From NCBI RefSeq assembly GCF_900141785.1, contig NZ_FQYP01000003.1:372001-436000 (forward strand): a stretch of DNA of 64,000 bases. The letters run 5' to 3'. How positions within the stretch are numbered: the first letter of the stretch is position 1; every line of letters begins with the position of its first letter. A model generated the notes under the pieces. The model was not told the DNA's origin. It saw only the letters and a list, made by a program, of their open reading frames with translations, and did not search any database. This document shows positions 46,831-56,214 of this stretch, in pieces. This stretch comes from Aquimarina spongiae (lineage in GTDB: Bacteria; Bacteroidota; Bacteroidia; Flavobacteriales; Flavobacteriaceae). A program made the translations under genes and the position numbers.

Positions 46831-49420
46831 GATCATCCTTTGCTTTATAGCAATGCTTGGTATTGGTGACTATAGTATCCAAGCACAATCCCGAGAAAGC
46901 ACGGCTACTTTTTTATACAAACAGCTAGATTACTTTTTGCAAAACCCCACCTCATCTGGCTCTTTACGACTTAGCAAACTCATCTATCCAAAAAAAGAGC
47001 AACTAATTACCAAAGAAGATCAACTGGCATGGGTGGTGGTGCACTGTAATTTGGGATACTACCAACAGCAATTTGGGAGTCTAACATCCGCCATATTGTA
47101 CTACGAAAAAGCCTGGAGCACCTATTATCAATATCAATTATCAGATTATGACATTATCGAAAACTGTCTACAACCTTTGGGCAATTTATACCTTAAAATA
47201 GGGGATCTTCCTAAAGCAGAAAACACCATAAAAAGCTATTTGTATTTGGCAGAGCAATCTCAAAATCAATCCAAAATTGTTACTGCCATTACCAACCTCT
47301 CGATTGCCTATCACAATCAAGGCGAGTATGCAAAGGCGATTACCGTTTTGAATCAGGGCCTCTCTATAGCTCCAAAAAACCTAAATATCTTAAACAATAT
47401 TGCCACCAATCATTTGGATGCTGGTAATTATCGCGAAGCCAAAACTCTAGCAAAACAAATCATAGCTATAGATTCTAAACAGATTAATGCTTATCAGATT
47501 CTAGCCGCTGTAGCTTTACAAGAAGGAGAACTACAAGCAGGGCAACACTACATGGAGCAGTCCAGATTTCAATTATTAAACAATGATAACGCCACTCCAA
47601 GATCTCTGGCCAAATTACAATTGGGGTATATTGATCTATTATTATCTTCGTCAAAATTTGAGGAAGCGCAAAAAAGCATTGTAGAGCTCTATTCTTTAAT
47701 ACTACCAAAATATGAGAGCAAAGATCCATTACCCTTAGAAGATCATCTAGTCACAGATCCGATTCTTTTAAAAATATTGGATCTACATGCACATCTTTCT
47801 ATACAACTTCAAAACCCTAAACAAGCTTTAAAAGCATATGAACTTGCTTTTGAAGTCAACAAAAAACTGAATAGTCTATATCCTTTACAAGACACCAAAA
47901 TCATACAGCACAGTCAAAACAGAAATCGAACCGAACTTTATATTGATCTTCTTTTTGAACTGTATCAATCCACAGCAGATCAACGATATCTCGAAAAAGC
48001 CTTTCAAGCTGCAGAACACTCAAAAGCGCCATCGGTAAGCGAAGCCTTACTTTCTAAAAAGGTACTCTCCCAATATAAAAGTGATGCATGGGTAGTACAA
48101 AAAGAACAAATCACTTCAGCATTGGCTTCTTTGGAGGTATTGATAGTGCAGGAAAAACTAAAACTGGATACCGCCAACATCGCTAACATTCAAAAATGGA
48201 CAGCAGCCTATGATGCAAAATCATTGGAACTTAAAACCGTAACGCAGGCTCTTCAAAACAAATATCCAAAACTCCTTCAGCTTCAAAAACCCATATCGAT
48301 AAATGATTTACAGGAAAAGTTGCAGCAGGATCAAACAGTAATGATCGCCTATTTTTATGGCCAACAAAATGTTTATCAATTTGAAATAGGTTTTGATTCC
48401 TTTCTGGTCAGAAAAATAAAAAACACTGCTTCTTTTCAGGAAATCATTAAAAATTATATTGGGTATTATAATGATTCGGCTGCTATATTGAATCAGGTAA
48501 CGGATTTTACCCAGGATGCTGCAAACCTCTTTACTGCACTGCAGGTTCCCAAGGATGCCAATCGACTTCTCATAGTAGCAGATGGGTTGCTAAACTTTAT
48601 CCCTTTTGAAACCCTACTCACTGAAAGCTCAACCGCGCTTAGTTTTCAGAACATGCCTTTTTTATTACATACCACAGAAGTGCACTATGAGATCTCGGCA
48701 AGCAAGTACGTACATTCGACATCCAAAAATGATATAGATCATACCGTACTGGGAGTCTTTCCCGTTTTTGAGAACACCCCATTAGCCCTCCCCTATTCCT
48801 TAACAGAAAGTAAATACATTCAAGACTATTTTGAAGGCACCTATCTCCAAAAAGAACAGGCCACATATCAAAACTTTATCCGAACTGCCAACAATCATAG
48901 TATTATACATCTATCCACCCATGCTGAGGCTGGTAGTTTCTCGAGACCTGCATCAATAAAATTTATAGACAAAGATATTTTGGTGAATCAATTATACGGT
49001 ACAAACCTTAGCACAGATTTGATAGTGCTCAGTGCTTGCGAAACTGGAATCGGGAAACTTGCCAAAGGAGAAGGGCCGATTAGTATAGGGAGAGGATTTC
49101 AGTATGCCGGGATAGAAAATGTTCTTTTTTCGCTTTGGAGAGTGAATGACAAAACTACCTCCAAACTGATGCAGCTTTTTTACAAACATTTGCATACCTC
49201 TCACTCCAAATCCAATGCTTTATATCAATCAAAACGAGATTACCTGGCTGCAAAAGACATTTCCAACGCCGAAAAATCCCCTTATTTTTGGGCAGCATTT
49301 GTATACTACGGAGAAATCGATCGACCTAATACCTTTTCTTATTATTGGTACATTGTTGGTTTTGTGTTATTGCTGATAATTGTGCTACTTTTGCGAAAGT
49401 TTGTTCAAAATAAAACATGA
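46811..49420 (+). CDS. TPR-CHAT domain protease with C-terminal membrane anchor
   Basis: A protein of about 869 residues from the start chosen here. Signal peptide MGFGNFRIILCFIAMLGIG, then TPR/helical repeats (about 30-500), then a CHAT (caspase-like HetF-associated with TPR) domain. The catalytic pair is visible: His in HLSTHAEAG and Cys in VLSACETGIG. A TM helix (SYYWYIVGFVLLLIIVLLLR) ends the protein. So the TPR and CHAT parts are probably extracytoplasmic. The start at 46811 overlaps the upstream gene by 20 nt; a longer frame from 46745 was rejected. It overlaps the retropepsin gene by 4 nt. Confidence 0.85.
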   Translation: MGFGNFRIILCFIAMLGIGDYSIQAQSRESTATFLYKQLDYFLQNPTSSGSLRLSKLIYPKKEQLITKEDQLAWVVVHCNLGYYQQQFGSLTSAILYYEKAWSTYYQYQLSDYDIIENCLQPLGNLYLKIGDLPKAENTIKSYLYLAEQSQNQSKIVTAITNLSIAYHNQGEYAKAITVLNQGLSIAPKNLNILNNIATNHLDAGNYREAKTLAKQIIAIDSKQINAYQILAAVALQEGELQAGQHYMEQSRFQLLNNDNATPRSLAKLQLGYIDLLLSSSKFEEAQKSIVELYSLILPKYESKDPLPLEDHLVTDPILLKILDLHAHLSIQLQNPKQALKAYELAFEVNKKLNSLYPLQDTKIIQHSQNRNRTELYIDLLFELYQSTADQRYLEKAFQAAEHSKAPSVSEALLSKKVLSQYKSDAWVVQKEQITSALASLEVLIVQEKLKLDTANIANIQKWTAAYDAKSLELKTVTQALQNKYPKLLQLQKPISINDLQEKLQQDQTVMIAYFYGQQNVYQFEIGFDSFLVRKIKNTASFQEIIKNYIGYYNDSAAILNQVTDFTQDAANLFTALQVPKDANRLLIVADGLLNFIPFETLLTESSTALSFQNMPFLLHTTEVHYEISASKYVHSTSKNDIDHTVLGVFPVFENTPLALPYSLTESKYIQDYFEGTYLQKEQATYQNFIRTANNHSIIHLSTHAEAGSFSRPASIKFIDKDILVNQLYGTNLSTDLIVLSACETGIGKLAKGEGPISIGRGFQYAGIENVLFSLWRVNDKTTSKLMQLFYKHLHTSHSKSNALYQSKRDYLAAKDISNAEKSPYFWAAFVYYGEIDRPNTFSYYWYIVGFVLLLIIVLLLRKFVQNKT

Positions 49421-49854
49421 GTACATTACGACAATTTCTGAAGCAAAAAGAGTATCACAGGATCAAAATGACTACTACCAAAACCATGCATTTTGAGGTC
49501 ACCGCAATTTTGAATGATATCAGAGGCACTTTCATTGTAGATACTGGAGCCTCTAACTCGTGTGTGGGTTTTGAAGCAGTACATAAGTTCAATCTTTTTG
49601 CCGAGGATAGTGATGTAAAAGCTGCAGGTGCTGGTGCTACTGATATGACCACACAACTCTCCAAAAAGAACAACATACAATTAGGAAGCTGGCGCAAAAA
49701 TAGAATATCACTGGTGCTATTTGATCTCACTCATGTCAATTCGGCTTTGGTAGCTCATGATGCAGCTCCCGTAGATGGCATCATAGGTGCAGATATCCTA
49801 AAACGTGGTAAAGCGATTATCGATTATGAGAGAAAATGCTTGTATCTGAAGTAA
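49417..49854 (+). CDS. Retropepsin-like aspartic protease (clan AA)
   Basis: A 145-residue soluble protein with the single-domain aspartic protease pattern: FIVDTGASNSCVGFEAV contains the catalytic D-T-G-A motif, and IIGADILKRGKAIIDY fits the psi-loop region (G-A-D-I-L) that follows in these proteins. It has no signal peptide or TM helix. Such retropepsin-like proteins dimerise to make the active site. Its ATG overlaps the stop of the CHAT gene (ATGA), so the two proteases are translated together, probably from one mRNA. Confidence 0.85.
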   Translation: MSTLRQFLKQKEYHRIKMTTTKTMHFEVTAILNDIRGTFIVDTGASNSCVGFEAVHKFNLFAEDSDVKAAGAGATDMTTQLSKKNNIQLGSWRKNRISLVLFDLTHVNSALVAHDAAPVDGIIGADILKRGKAIIDYERKCLYLK

Positions 49855-50321
49855 TTCCAGAAATTTATTAAACTGCATCTTGTTCTGGAAGCATAGATCA
49901 TCTTATTATATTTTTTGTTTTAGGTACTTCTGAAGTACCCCCTCCCCACTTATCACACTACCCTTAACTAGTAATCGCAGTGGGTACCTCCTATTGTAAA
50001 CACAGGTTCGCCTTGTGTTGAACACAAGTTCAACTTATGTTTTAGCATCGATTCACTTCTGTTTGTACTACCCCCAACTTCTGTTTGAAGTACCCCTTAG
50101 TATGTTTTTGATTATTATTGGGTACTTCGAGTAGTACCCCAAACGAATACATTACGATAAAAAGGGTACTTATACCAGTACCCCTCCCCATGTTCCATAT
50201 GTACCTTATTTCGTGTTTTAATGTGTTTTTTACATTTTGAGCAACAAATAAGCCAGTAACACTATGTTACTGGCTTTTAAATTCTCAACTTCAAAAGTTA
50301 CATATCTATATTCTTGGTTTT
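49855..50321. repeat. Intergenic array of GTAC palindromes and terminator
   Basis: 467 nt without a gene. It contains at least five copies of a GGTACTTC/GAAGTACC-like dyad: 49923-49940, 50088-50096, 50120-50140 (GGGTACTTCGAGTAGTACCC) and 50164-50184, plus degenerate copies GTGGGTACCTCC and GTACTACCCCC. The ACACAAGTT-type segments at 49999-50040 also repeat. A strong hairpin terminator lies at 50251-50275. Function unknown. Confidence 0.6.
50251..50279. terminator. Bidirectional terminator
   Basis: AGCCAGTAACA (50251-50261) pairs perfectly with TGTTACTGGCT (50265-50275) around loop CTA, then TTTTAA. It lies between the rightward protease gene and the leftward lipoprotein gene and can serve both. 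Confidence 0.8.
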
Positions 50322-51779
50322 CTATTCCAAAAAAATGATGTCTGAATCCTCAGAGACCCCTTCAATAACAAGTTTGACAGCTTGATCAATATTTGTGGAC
50401 TCCCCACCATAAATATGAATTAGCGGAAATTCAAAATACCAATTAGGATCATTATCTGTGCAATTATCTAACGGACCTCTAAATTCTATCCCATCTAATG
50501 CATAGTAATCATTATACTCTCCATAATTATACAGATTACTAACATTGTTGAAAACAGGATGATTCTTAATAACTGTATTGTTTTGATCAAACCATGTAAA
50601 ACTACTAGCACCTATTATCTTGATACCGCAAAAGTTTTCTGGAAGAATAATATTCCCTTCGTTATCATGATAGTGATAGAGTGGATTATTGTTTTTTAAT
50701 GCATTTCTATCTATACTGATCTGTGGACTCGGAACATCATCAGGATTATTCGTAAAGTCAACGATAATTTTTGCGTCATTGCTGATACTGATATAGTCTG
50801 GTATAACATCTCCGTTATCTCCTCCCCCAGGCGGGTTGGGATCTGGTCCTTCATCCGGTTGTTTATCCATCATAAAATCAAACTCATCCAATCCCATCGC
50901 ATTTTTTACTCGTATTCTAAAAGATCGTTTTTTAGTACCATTTTTATAATACCCATATGTTCTTCGCTTATTTGCAGGTATTTCTATACCTTCTTGAATT
51001 GAAGTTTTAATCGGCTTCCATACTCCGTCCTTTTCAAATTCAAAATACAATTTCGGACCTCGGTATGCTGAACATGGCGGATCCAGGCACAAAATATTCG
51101 ACAGGTAATGATCGTTGTTTGCATTTTGAACCGATTTAGCACATATCTTCCCTCTCCACTTTTTGGTATTGTTAAAAGTAGCCGAATATCGATACCTTTT
51201 TCCTTTTTGGCACATGGCATCGGATAGATTGCTACAATCATTTTTAAAACTGGAATAGTTAATAGGTTTTTTATCTAATCTAATAAATTCAGGATCCCCT
51301 AAAAAGCCACCAACAATACCACTGGTAAACTTACTATTCTTGCATGCTACTATTGTACTAGATTCATTATTCTCAAAACCCATTTTAACAGGAGTTTGAA
51401 CTTGACTTCTGGCCCAGCCCTGCTCTTTGGAAACAGTTTTACTGGCATTCTGGTTCATTTTTAGAAAATCAGGAACTTCTTCTCCTTTTTTGGATAATGC
51501 CCAAAAAATTTCAGCTTCAGACAATTCCTTTTTGGAGAGGGAAATAATGTTATCCAACACCGAACAATCGGAGCATTCGCTTTCTTCAAGTATAAAAACC
51601 TCATCGTTATCATAGTTAATAAAAGAAAGTTTGTTTTGGTTTTCTAATACCAACGAAATACTCCCCTTTTCAGAAAGTTCCTGGACTACTTGATCCGTCA
51701 ATAACTCTGGTTGTTCACAAGAAAGTAAACTCAACATGACACCAACCAAAAAAATGTGTGCAATCTTAAATGTTTTCAC
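50322..51779 (-). CDS. Large lipoprotein of unknown function
   Basis: A 485-residue lipoprotein (MKTFKIAHIFLVGVMLSLLSC, cysteine 21). No family is recognised. It contains a Cys-rich SECSDCS motif, several paired cysteines in the middle, and beta-strand-rich segments; a Pro/Gly linker (DEGPDPNPPGGGDNGD, about 308-323) splits it into two domains. The C-terminal part has WFDQNN and DNDPNWYFEFPLIHI. Presence of a lipobox points to surface or periplasm location. A long stable hairpin (51835-51877) lies 56 nt upstream of its start. Confidence 0.7.
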   Translation of the reverse strand: MKTFKIAHIFLVGVMLSLLSCEQPELLTDQVVQELSEKGSISLVLENQNKLSFINYDNDEVFILEESECSDCSVLDNIISLSKKELSEAEIFWALSKKGEEVPDFLKMNQNASKTVSKEQGWARSQVQTPVKMGFENNESSTIVACKNSKFTSGIVGGFLGDPEFIRLDKKPINYSSFKNDCSNLSDAMCQKGKRYRYSATFNNTKKWRGKICAKSVQNANNDHYLSNILCLDPPCSAYRGPKLYFEFEKDGVWKPIKTSIQEGIEIPANKRRTYGYYKNGTKKRSFRIRVKNAMGLDEFDFMMDKQPDEGPDPNPPGGGDNGDVIPDYISISNDAKIIVDFTNNPDDVPSPQISIDRNALKNNNPLYHYHDNEGNIILPENFCGIKIIGASSFTWFDQNNTVIKNHPVFNNVSNLYNYGEYNDYYALDGIEFRGPLDNCTDNDPNWYFEFPLIHIYGGESTNIDQAVKLVIEGVSEDSDIIFLE

Positions 51780-51834
51780 GATTTCTAGATTTTAAAAGTT
51801 TATTTACCAACTGAAGTTAGGTGGGTATAACTAC

Positions 51835-51877
51835 AAAAAGTCCGAATATTTTGAGTTTCAAAATATTCGGACTTTTT
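51835..51877. terminator. Very long perfect hairpin
   Basis: A 20-bp perfect stem: 51835-51854 pairs with 51858-51877 (core GTCCGAATATTTTGA / TCAAAATATTCGGAC) with a 3-nt loop and T-run. It lies between the ABC permease gene and the lipoprotein gene on the minus strand. It may be the permease terminator, 200 nt downstream of that stop, or an attenuator for the lipoprotein. Confidence 0.75.
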
Positions 51878-51900
51878 AGGGTTTTTAACCGGTTTGATAA

Positions 51901-51913
51901 GGGGTAAAAAACC
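51901..51913. repeat. G4-TA6-CC element (copy 5)
   Basis: GGGGTAAAAAACC is a degenerate copy of the G-run/A-tract/C-run elements found at 6806, 9789 and 28219. It lies 122 nt upstream of the leftward lipoprotein start. Confidence 0.35.
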
Positions 51914-52076
51914 TCTTTAAGGCTGGGCACAATCACCAGGCGATTTCCCTATGCTACCTGTAGTTTTCTACTTGTACAACATATAGGCTCACCAAAAACT
52001 AGTTTTATTTCCTATTTAATTGATTATAAATAACTAATACAGAAAAGTGCTTGTATCTAAATTCAACATCTTGGAC

Positions 52077-53330
52077 CTACATCCCAGTTCGTATCGCCTC
52101 TACCGGATCTAGCCTAGATGCCGATATTGCCGGTAGAATCCCAGAAACCAAACCAATAAAAGAAGAAACTATAGTACCGATTAGGATATTCCAAGGAGAT
52201 AAGACAAACTCAAAGTCGCCTGTAAATTGAGAAGCTAATAGCGATATCAACCAAACAAAAAGTAAACCAATTAATCCACCGATCAAAGACAAGATCACCG
52301 CTTCAAACAAAAATTGGAATAAAATAAATTTATTCTTAGCTCCCAAAGACTTTTGAATCCCAATCAAATTAGTCCGCTCTTTTACGCTTACAAACATAAT
52401 ATTGGCAATACCAAATCCACCAACCAGTAACGAGAACCCACTGATGATTAGACCGATAAAACTCATCTGACTGGTAATATTATCTATAAAATCAGTAAAT
52501 CCTTGTAGTTGATTTACAAAAAAGTTATCAATTTCGTCGGGTTTCATCCCACGATAGGTTCTTAGCTTTTGGGTTAATACCGCTACAAACTCAGGCACAT
52601 CAATTCCTGATTCAGGCTTGATGATAATGGCAGGAAAAGCGGCTTTATTATTATCCCCATAGATTTTCCTCACCAAATTTACAGGAAGAAATACTGCGGT
52701 ATCTTTCGAATTTCCAAAAAGTCCCATCCCTTCTTTCTTTAGCACACCAATCACCGTGAACTTACGCCCGTATAATCGAATCTTCTTTCCGATCGGTTCA
52801 AAAGACCCAAACAAGCTATTTGCGATTTCATCACCCAAAACAATTACAGGTGCTCCGGCTACAGACTCTTGTTCGTTATAGAATCTACCTTTTTCAATTT
52901 GTAAAGCTTCAATTTCGTAGTAATCATTGGTTACCGGTGCAATTTCAACGTTACTCACACTCTTATCCTGATACTTCACTGTTTCGGGAGCTACATTCAA
53001 AATAAAACTGGCTGCTTTCAGGTTTGGCATCGATCTATTGATATACTGATACTCCTCGAAAGTAACATCTGGGAATTGCTCTCTTTTCCATTGAGGGATA
53101 TCGGTAGGTCCAAAAGAAAATCGCATTAAATAAATAGTGCTATTATCCAATGAGCTAATACTTCCCTTGATTTCTTGTTTCAGAGAATCTACCGCAGCGA
53201 GCACTCCGATAATAGAAAAAATTCCTATCGTAACTCCAAGTAACGACAAAAACGTTCGTAACTTATTATTAACCAGTGCATTTACCGCAAAATAAAAACT
53301 CTCTTTAAGTACTCTTAGATAGATTAGCAT
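52077..53330 (-). CDS. ABC transporter permease (MacB/FtsX-type)
   Basis: A 417-residue permease with the MacB topology: an N-terminal TM helix (LRTFLSLLGVTIGIFSIIGV), a large periplasmic domain (MacB_PCD), and three C-terminal TM helices (SFIGLIISGFSLLVGGFGIA; FEAVILSLIGGLIGLLFVW; ILIGTIVSSFIGLVSGILPA) ending in ASRLDPVEAIRTGM, typical of FtsX/MacB. No ATP-binding protein gene is adjacent, so its partner ATPase must lie elsewhere. It could export a lipoprotein, peptide or drug. Confidence 0.9.
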   Translation of the reverse strand: MLIYLRVLKESFYFAVNALVNNKLRTFLSLLGVTIGIFSIIGVLAAVDSLKQEIKGSISSLDNSTIYLMRFSFGPTDIPQWKREQFPDVTFEEYQYINRSMPNLKAASFILNVAPETVKYQDKSVSNVEIAPVTNDYYEIEALQIEKGRFYNEQESVAGAPVIVLGDEIANSLFGSFEPIGKKIRLYGRKFTVIGVLKKEGMGLFGNSKDTAVFLPVNLVRKIYGDNNKAAFPAIIIKPESGIDVPEFVAVLTQKLRTYRGMKPDEIDNFFVNQLQGFTDFIDNITSQMSFIGLIISGFSLLVGGFGIANIMFVSVKERTNLIGIQKSLGAKNKFILFQFLFEAVILSLIGGLIGLLFVWLISLLASQFTGDFEFVLSPWNILIGTIVSSFIGLVSGILPAISASRLDPVEAIRTGM

Positions 53331-53425
53331 GCTCCGTTTTTTGAACCCATTTTACAATAATCTAAAGATAGGACGTTTTCCTTTAATTTTTGTTACAACT
53401 TAGCGCAAACAATTACACATAATCG

Positions 53426-53457
53426 TTGTCTAATTGATTGGTAAATTGCTACTTTTG
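53426..53457 (+). promoter_or_regulatory. Promoter of purH
   Basis: TTG (53426-53428) followed by 21 nt and TACTTTTG (53450-53457), matching TTG-N17/21-TAnnTTTG of Bacteroidetes. It lies 24 nt before the ATG. This is the best promoter match in the window. Confidence 0.65.
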
Positions 53458-53480
53458 CGTTTTACTAACTAAATTTTCTC

Positions 53481-55013
53481 ATGAACAACACAAAGACTGC
53501 GAAATCAGCACTAATTTCTGTATTTAGCAAAGAAGGATTAGCTCCAATCGTAAAAAAATTAGACGAGCTAGATGTTACTATTTATTCTACCGGAGGTACC
53601 GAAAAATTTATACGAGATTTAGGTATTAATGTAATCCCGGTTGAAGATGTCACTTCATATCCTTCTATCCTTGGAGGAAGAGTAAAAACATTACACCCAA
53701 AAGTGTTTGGAGGTATTTTGAATCGTCAGAATAATGATAGTGATGTTGCAGAAATCGAACAATACGAAATCCCACAAATCGATATCGTAATCGTTGATTT
53801 GTATCCTTTTGAAAAAACAGTAGCCTCTGGAGCTACCGAACAGGAGATCATTGAAAAGATTGATATTGGTGGAATCTCACTAATTCGAGCTGCAGCCAAA
53901 AACTTTGCTGATGTTACTTGTGTAGCTTCTGTAGAAGATTACGATGAATTTTTTGATATTATTTCTGAAGGAAACGGAAGCATTACCCTAGCAGACAGAA
54001 AACGTTTTGCTGCAAAAGCTTTTAATGTTTCTTCACATTACGATACTGCTATTTTTAATTATTTCAATAGTGACCTTGCAGTACCTGCCCTTAAAGTTAG
54101 TGAAACCAAAGGACAGGTGTTACGTTATGGAGAGAATCCGCATCAAAAAGGGTTCTTCTTTGGAGATTTTGATGCCATGTTCAACAAATTACACGGAAAA
54201 GAGCTTTCATACAACAACCTTTTGGATGTTGATGCTGCGGTAAATCTGATGAGTGAGTTTAAAGGAGAAGCTCCAACTTTTGCGATACTAAAGCACAATA
54301 ACGCTTGTGGTTTGGCACAAAGAGATACTGTGCTTCAATCCTATGTAGATGCGTTGGCAGGAGATCCTGTTTCGGCTTTTGGAGGAATCTTGATTAGTAA
54401 TTCTGAAATTGATGTGGCTACCGCCGAAGAAATTCATAAATTGTTCTGTGAAGTCGTAATTGCACCCTCTTTTACTCCTGAAGCTCTTGAAATACTAAAA
54501 GGAAAGAAAAATAGAATTATACTAATACAAAAAGACATTGACCTACCCGAAACCCAGGTAAGGTCATGCCTTAACGGAGCATTGGTACAGGACAAAGATT
54601 TGAAGACAGATGCTGTAGAAGATCTAAAAACAGTAACCAAAGTTGCGCCTACCGATGCACAGATTGAAGACCTGCTATTTGCTTCAAAAATTTGTAAGCA
54701 TACCAAGTCAAATACGATTGTTTTTGCCAAAAACAAGCAATTATTTGCCAGTGGTACGGGACAAACTTCAAGAGTAGATGCTCTTAAGCAATCTGTAGAA
54801 AAAGCAAATGCTTTCAATTTTGATTTGAATGGAGCTGTTATGGCCAGTGATGCATTTTTTCCATTTCCAGATTGTGTAGAACTAGCTGACAAAGCTGGAA
54901 TAAAAGCAGTTATCCAACCAGGTGGTTCGATCAAAGATCAATTGAGTATTGATTATTGTGACAATAACGGAATTGCAATGGTTATGACCGGAACACGTCA
55001 TTTTAAACATTAA
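53481..55013 (+). CDS. purH: Bifunctional AICAR transformylase / IMP cyclohydrolase
   Basis: Catalyses the last two steps of de novo IMP synthesis. The 510-residue length is standard. An N-terminal MGS-type cyclohydrolase domain (STGGTEKFIRDLGI, SLIRAAAKNF) is followed by the transformylase domain with LRYGENPHQKG, KHNNACGLAQ and the C-terminal DAFFPFPDCVELADKAGI and QPGGSIKD. It has its own promoter and precedes mreB by 43 nt; the pairing is often seen in flavobacteria. Confidence 0.97.
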   Translation: MNNTKTAKSALISVFSKEGLAPIVKKLDELDVTIYSTGGTEKFIRDLGINVIPVEDVTSYPSILGGRVKTLHPKVFGGILNRQNNDSDVAEIEQYEIPQIDIVIVDLYPFEKTVASGATEQEIIEKIDIGGISLIRAAAKNFADVTCVASVEDYDEFFDIISEGNGSITLADRKRFAAKAFNVSSHYDTAIFNYFNSDLAVPALKVSETKGQVLRYGENPHQKGFFFGDFDAMFNKLHGKELSYNNLLDVDAAVNLMSEFKGEAPTFAILKHNNACGLAQRDTVLQSYVDALAGDPVSAFGGILISNSEIDVATAEEIHKLFCEVVIAPSFTPEALEILKGKKNRIILIQKDIDLPETQVRSCLNGALVQDKDLKTDAVEDLKTVTKVAPTDAQIEDLLFASKICKHTKSNTIVFAKNKQLFASGTGQTSRVDALKQSVEKANAFNFDLNGAVMASDAFFPFPDCVELADKAGIKAVIQPGGSIKDQLSIDYCDNNGIAMVMTGTRHFKH

Positions 55014-55056
55014 TTTTATTACATTTACGAAATTTTAACCCCTTTTTTGAATTTTT

Positions 55057-56085
55057 ATGGGATTTTTTGACTTCTTTACCGAAGAGATCGCTATAGACTT
55101 AGGTACCGCCAACACCTTAGTTATTCACAATGACAAAGTAGTAGTAGACAGCCCTTCCATAGTGGCCAGAGATATTATGTCTGGTAAAATTATCGCTGCC
55201 GGAAAGGAAGCTGCCATGATGCAGGGAAAAACCCATGAGAATATAAAAACCATCAGACCACTCAAAGATGGGGTTATTGCTGACTTTGATGCTAGTGAGA
55301 AAATGATAAGCATGTTTATCAAAGACATTCCGGCATTAAAGAAGAAAATTTTTGCTCCGGCTTTACGCATGGTCATCTGTATCCCTTCGGGAATTACCGA
55401 AGTAGAGATGCGTGCGGTAAAAGAAAGTGCGGAGCGCGTAAATGGGAAAGAAGTATATCTTATCCATGAACCAATGGCTGCAGCCATTGGTATTGGTGTA
55501 GATATCATGCAACCAAAAGGAAATATGATTGTGGATATAGGTGGTGGTACTACCGAAATCGCAGTCATTGCTTTGGGTGGTATTGTTTGTGACAAATCTG
55601 TAAAAATTGCAGGAGACGTTTTTACCAACGATATCATCTATTACATGCGCACACAACATAACCTTTATGTTGGAGAGCGTACTGCAGAAAAAATAAAAAT
55701 TCAAATAGGAGCAGCTACCGAAGATCTGGAATTACCACCAGAGGATATGAATGTTCAAGGTCGCGACCTTCTTACCGGAAAACCAAAACAGGTACAAATC
55801 TCATTCCGTGAAATGGCAAAAGCACTTGACAAGTCTATTTTACGTATTGAGGATGCCGTTATGGAAACTTTATCACAAACTCCTCCAGAACTTGCCGCAG
55901 ATATCTACAATACTGGAATCTACCTTGCTGGTGGAGGATCTATGCTTAGAGGTTTAGACAAAAGATTATCGCAAAAAACTGATTTACCCGTTTATATAGC
56001 CGAAGACCCACTACGTGCTGTAGTAAGAGGAACAGGGATTACACTCAAAAATTTGAACAGATATAAGAGCGTACTGATTAAGTAG
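55057..56085 (+). CDS. mreB: Rod shape-determining protein MreB
   Basis: Actin-like filament protein that organises lateral wall synthesis; 342 residues, standard length. Phosphate-binding motifs are IAIDLGTANTLV (near residue 11), VDIGGGTTEIAVIALGG, and LAGGGSMLRGLDKRL; the MreB-typical segment IPSGITEVEMRAVKESAE is present. It opens the mreB-mreC-mreD-mrdA-rodA operon, with 129 nt to mreC. Confidence 0.97.
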   Translation: MGFFDFFTEEIAIDLGTANTLVIHNDKVVVDSPSIVARDIMSGKIIAAGKEAAMMQGKTHENIKTIRPLKDGVIADFDASEKMISMFIKDIPALKKKIFAPALRMVICIPSGITEVEMRAVKESAERVNGKEVYLIHEPMAAAIGIGVDIMQPKGNMIVDIGGGTTEIAVIALGGIVCDKSVKIAGDVFTNDIIYYMRTQHNLYVGERTAEKIKIQIGAATEDLELPPEDMNVQGRDLLTGKPKQVQISFREMAKALDKSILRIEDAVMETLSQTPPELAADIYNTGIYLAGGGSMLRGLDKRLSQKTDLPVYIAEDPLRAVVRGTGITLKNLNRYKSVLIK

Positions 56086-56214
56086 TGTTATAAAAAACAC
56101 TTTTGGAATATACCTAAATCTCAGAATTTACGTTATCCTGCTTTATATTTACTATGTAAGTGGATCGGTTACATATATAAATGAATAGCAAACAAAGTAA
56201 TTACACCCTAAATC

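Noticed and set aside
49920..50190. A CRISPR-like repeat array
   Set aside because: The repeats are palindromic, vary in sequence and spacing, and have no uniform spacers or cas genes nearby.
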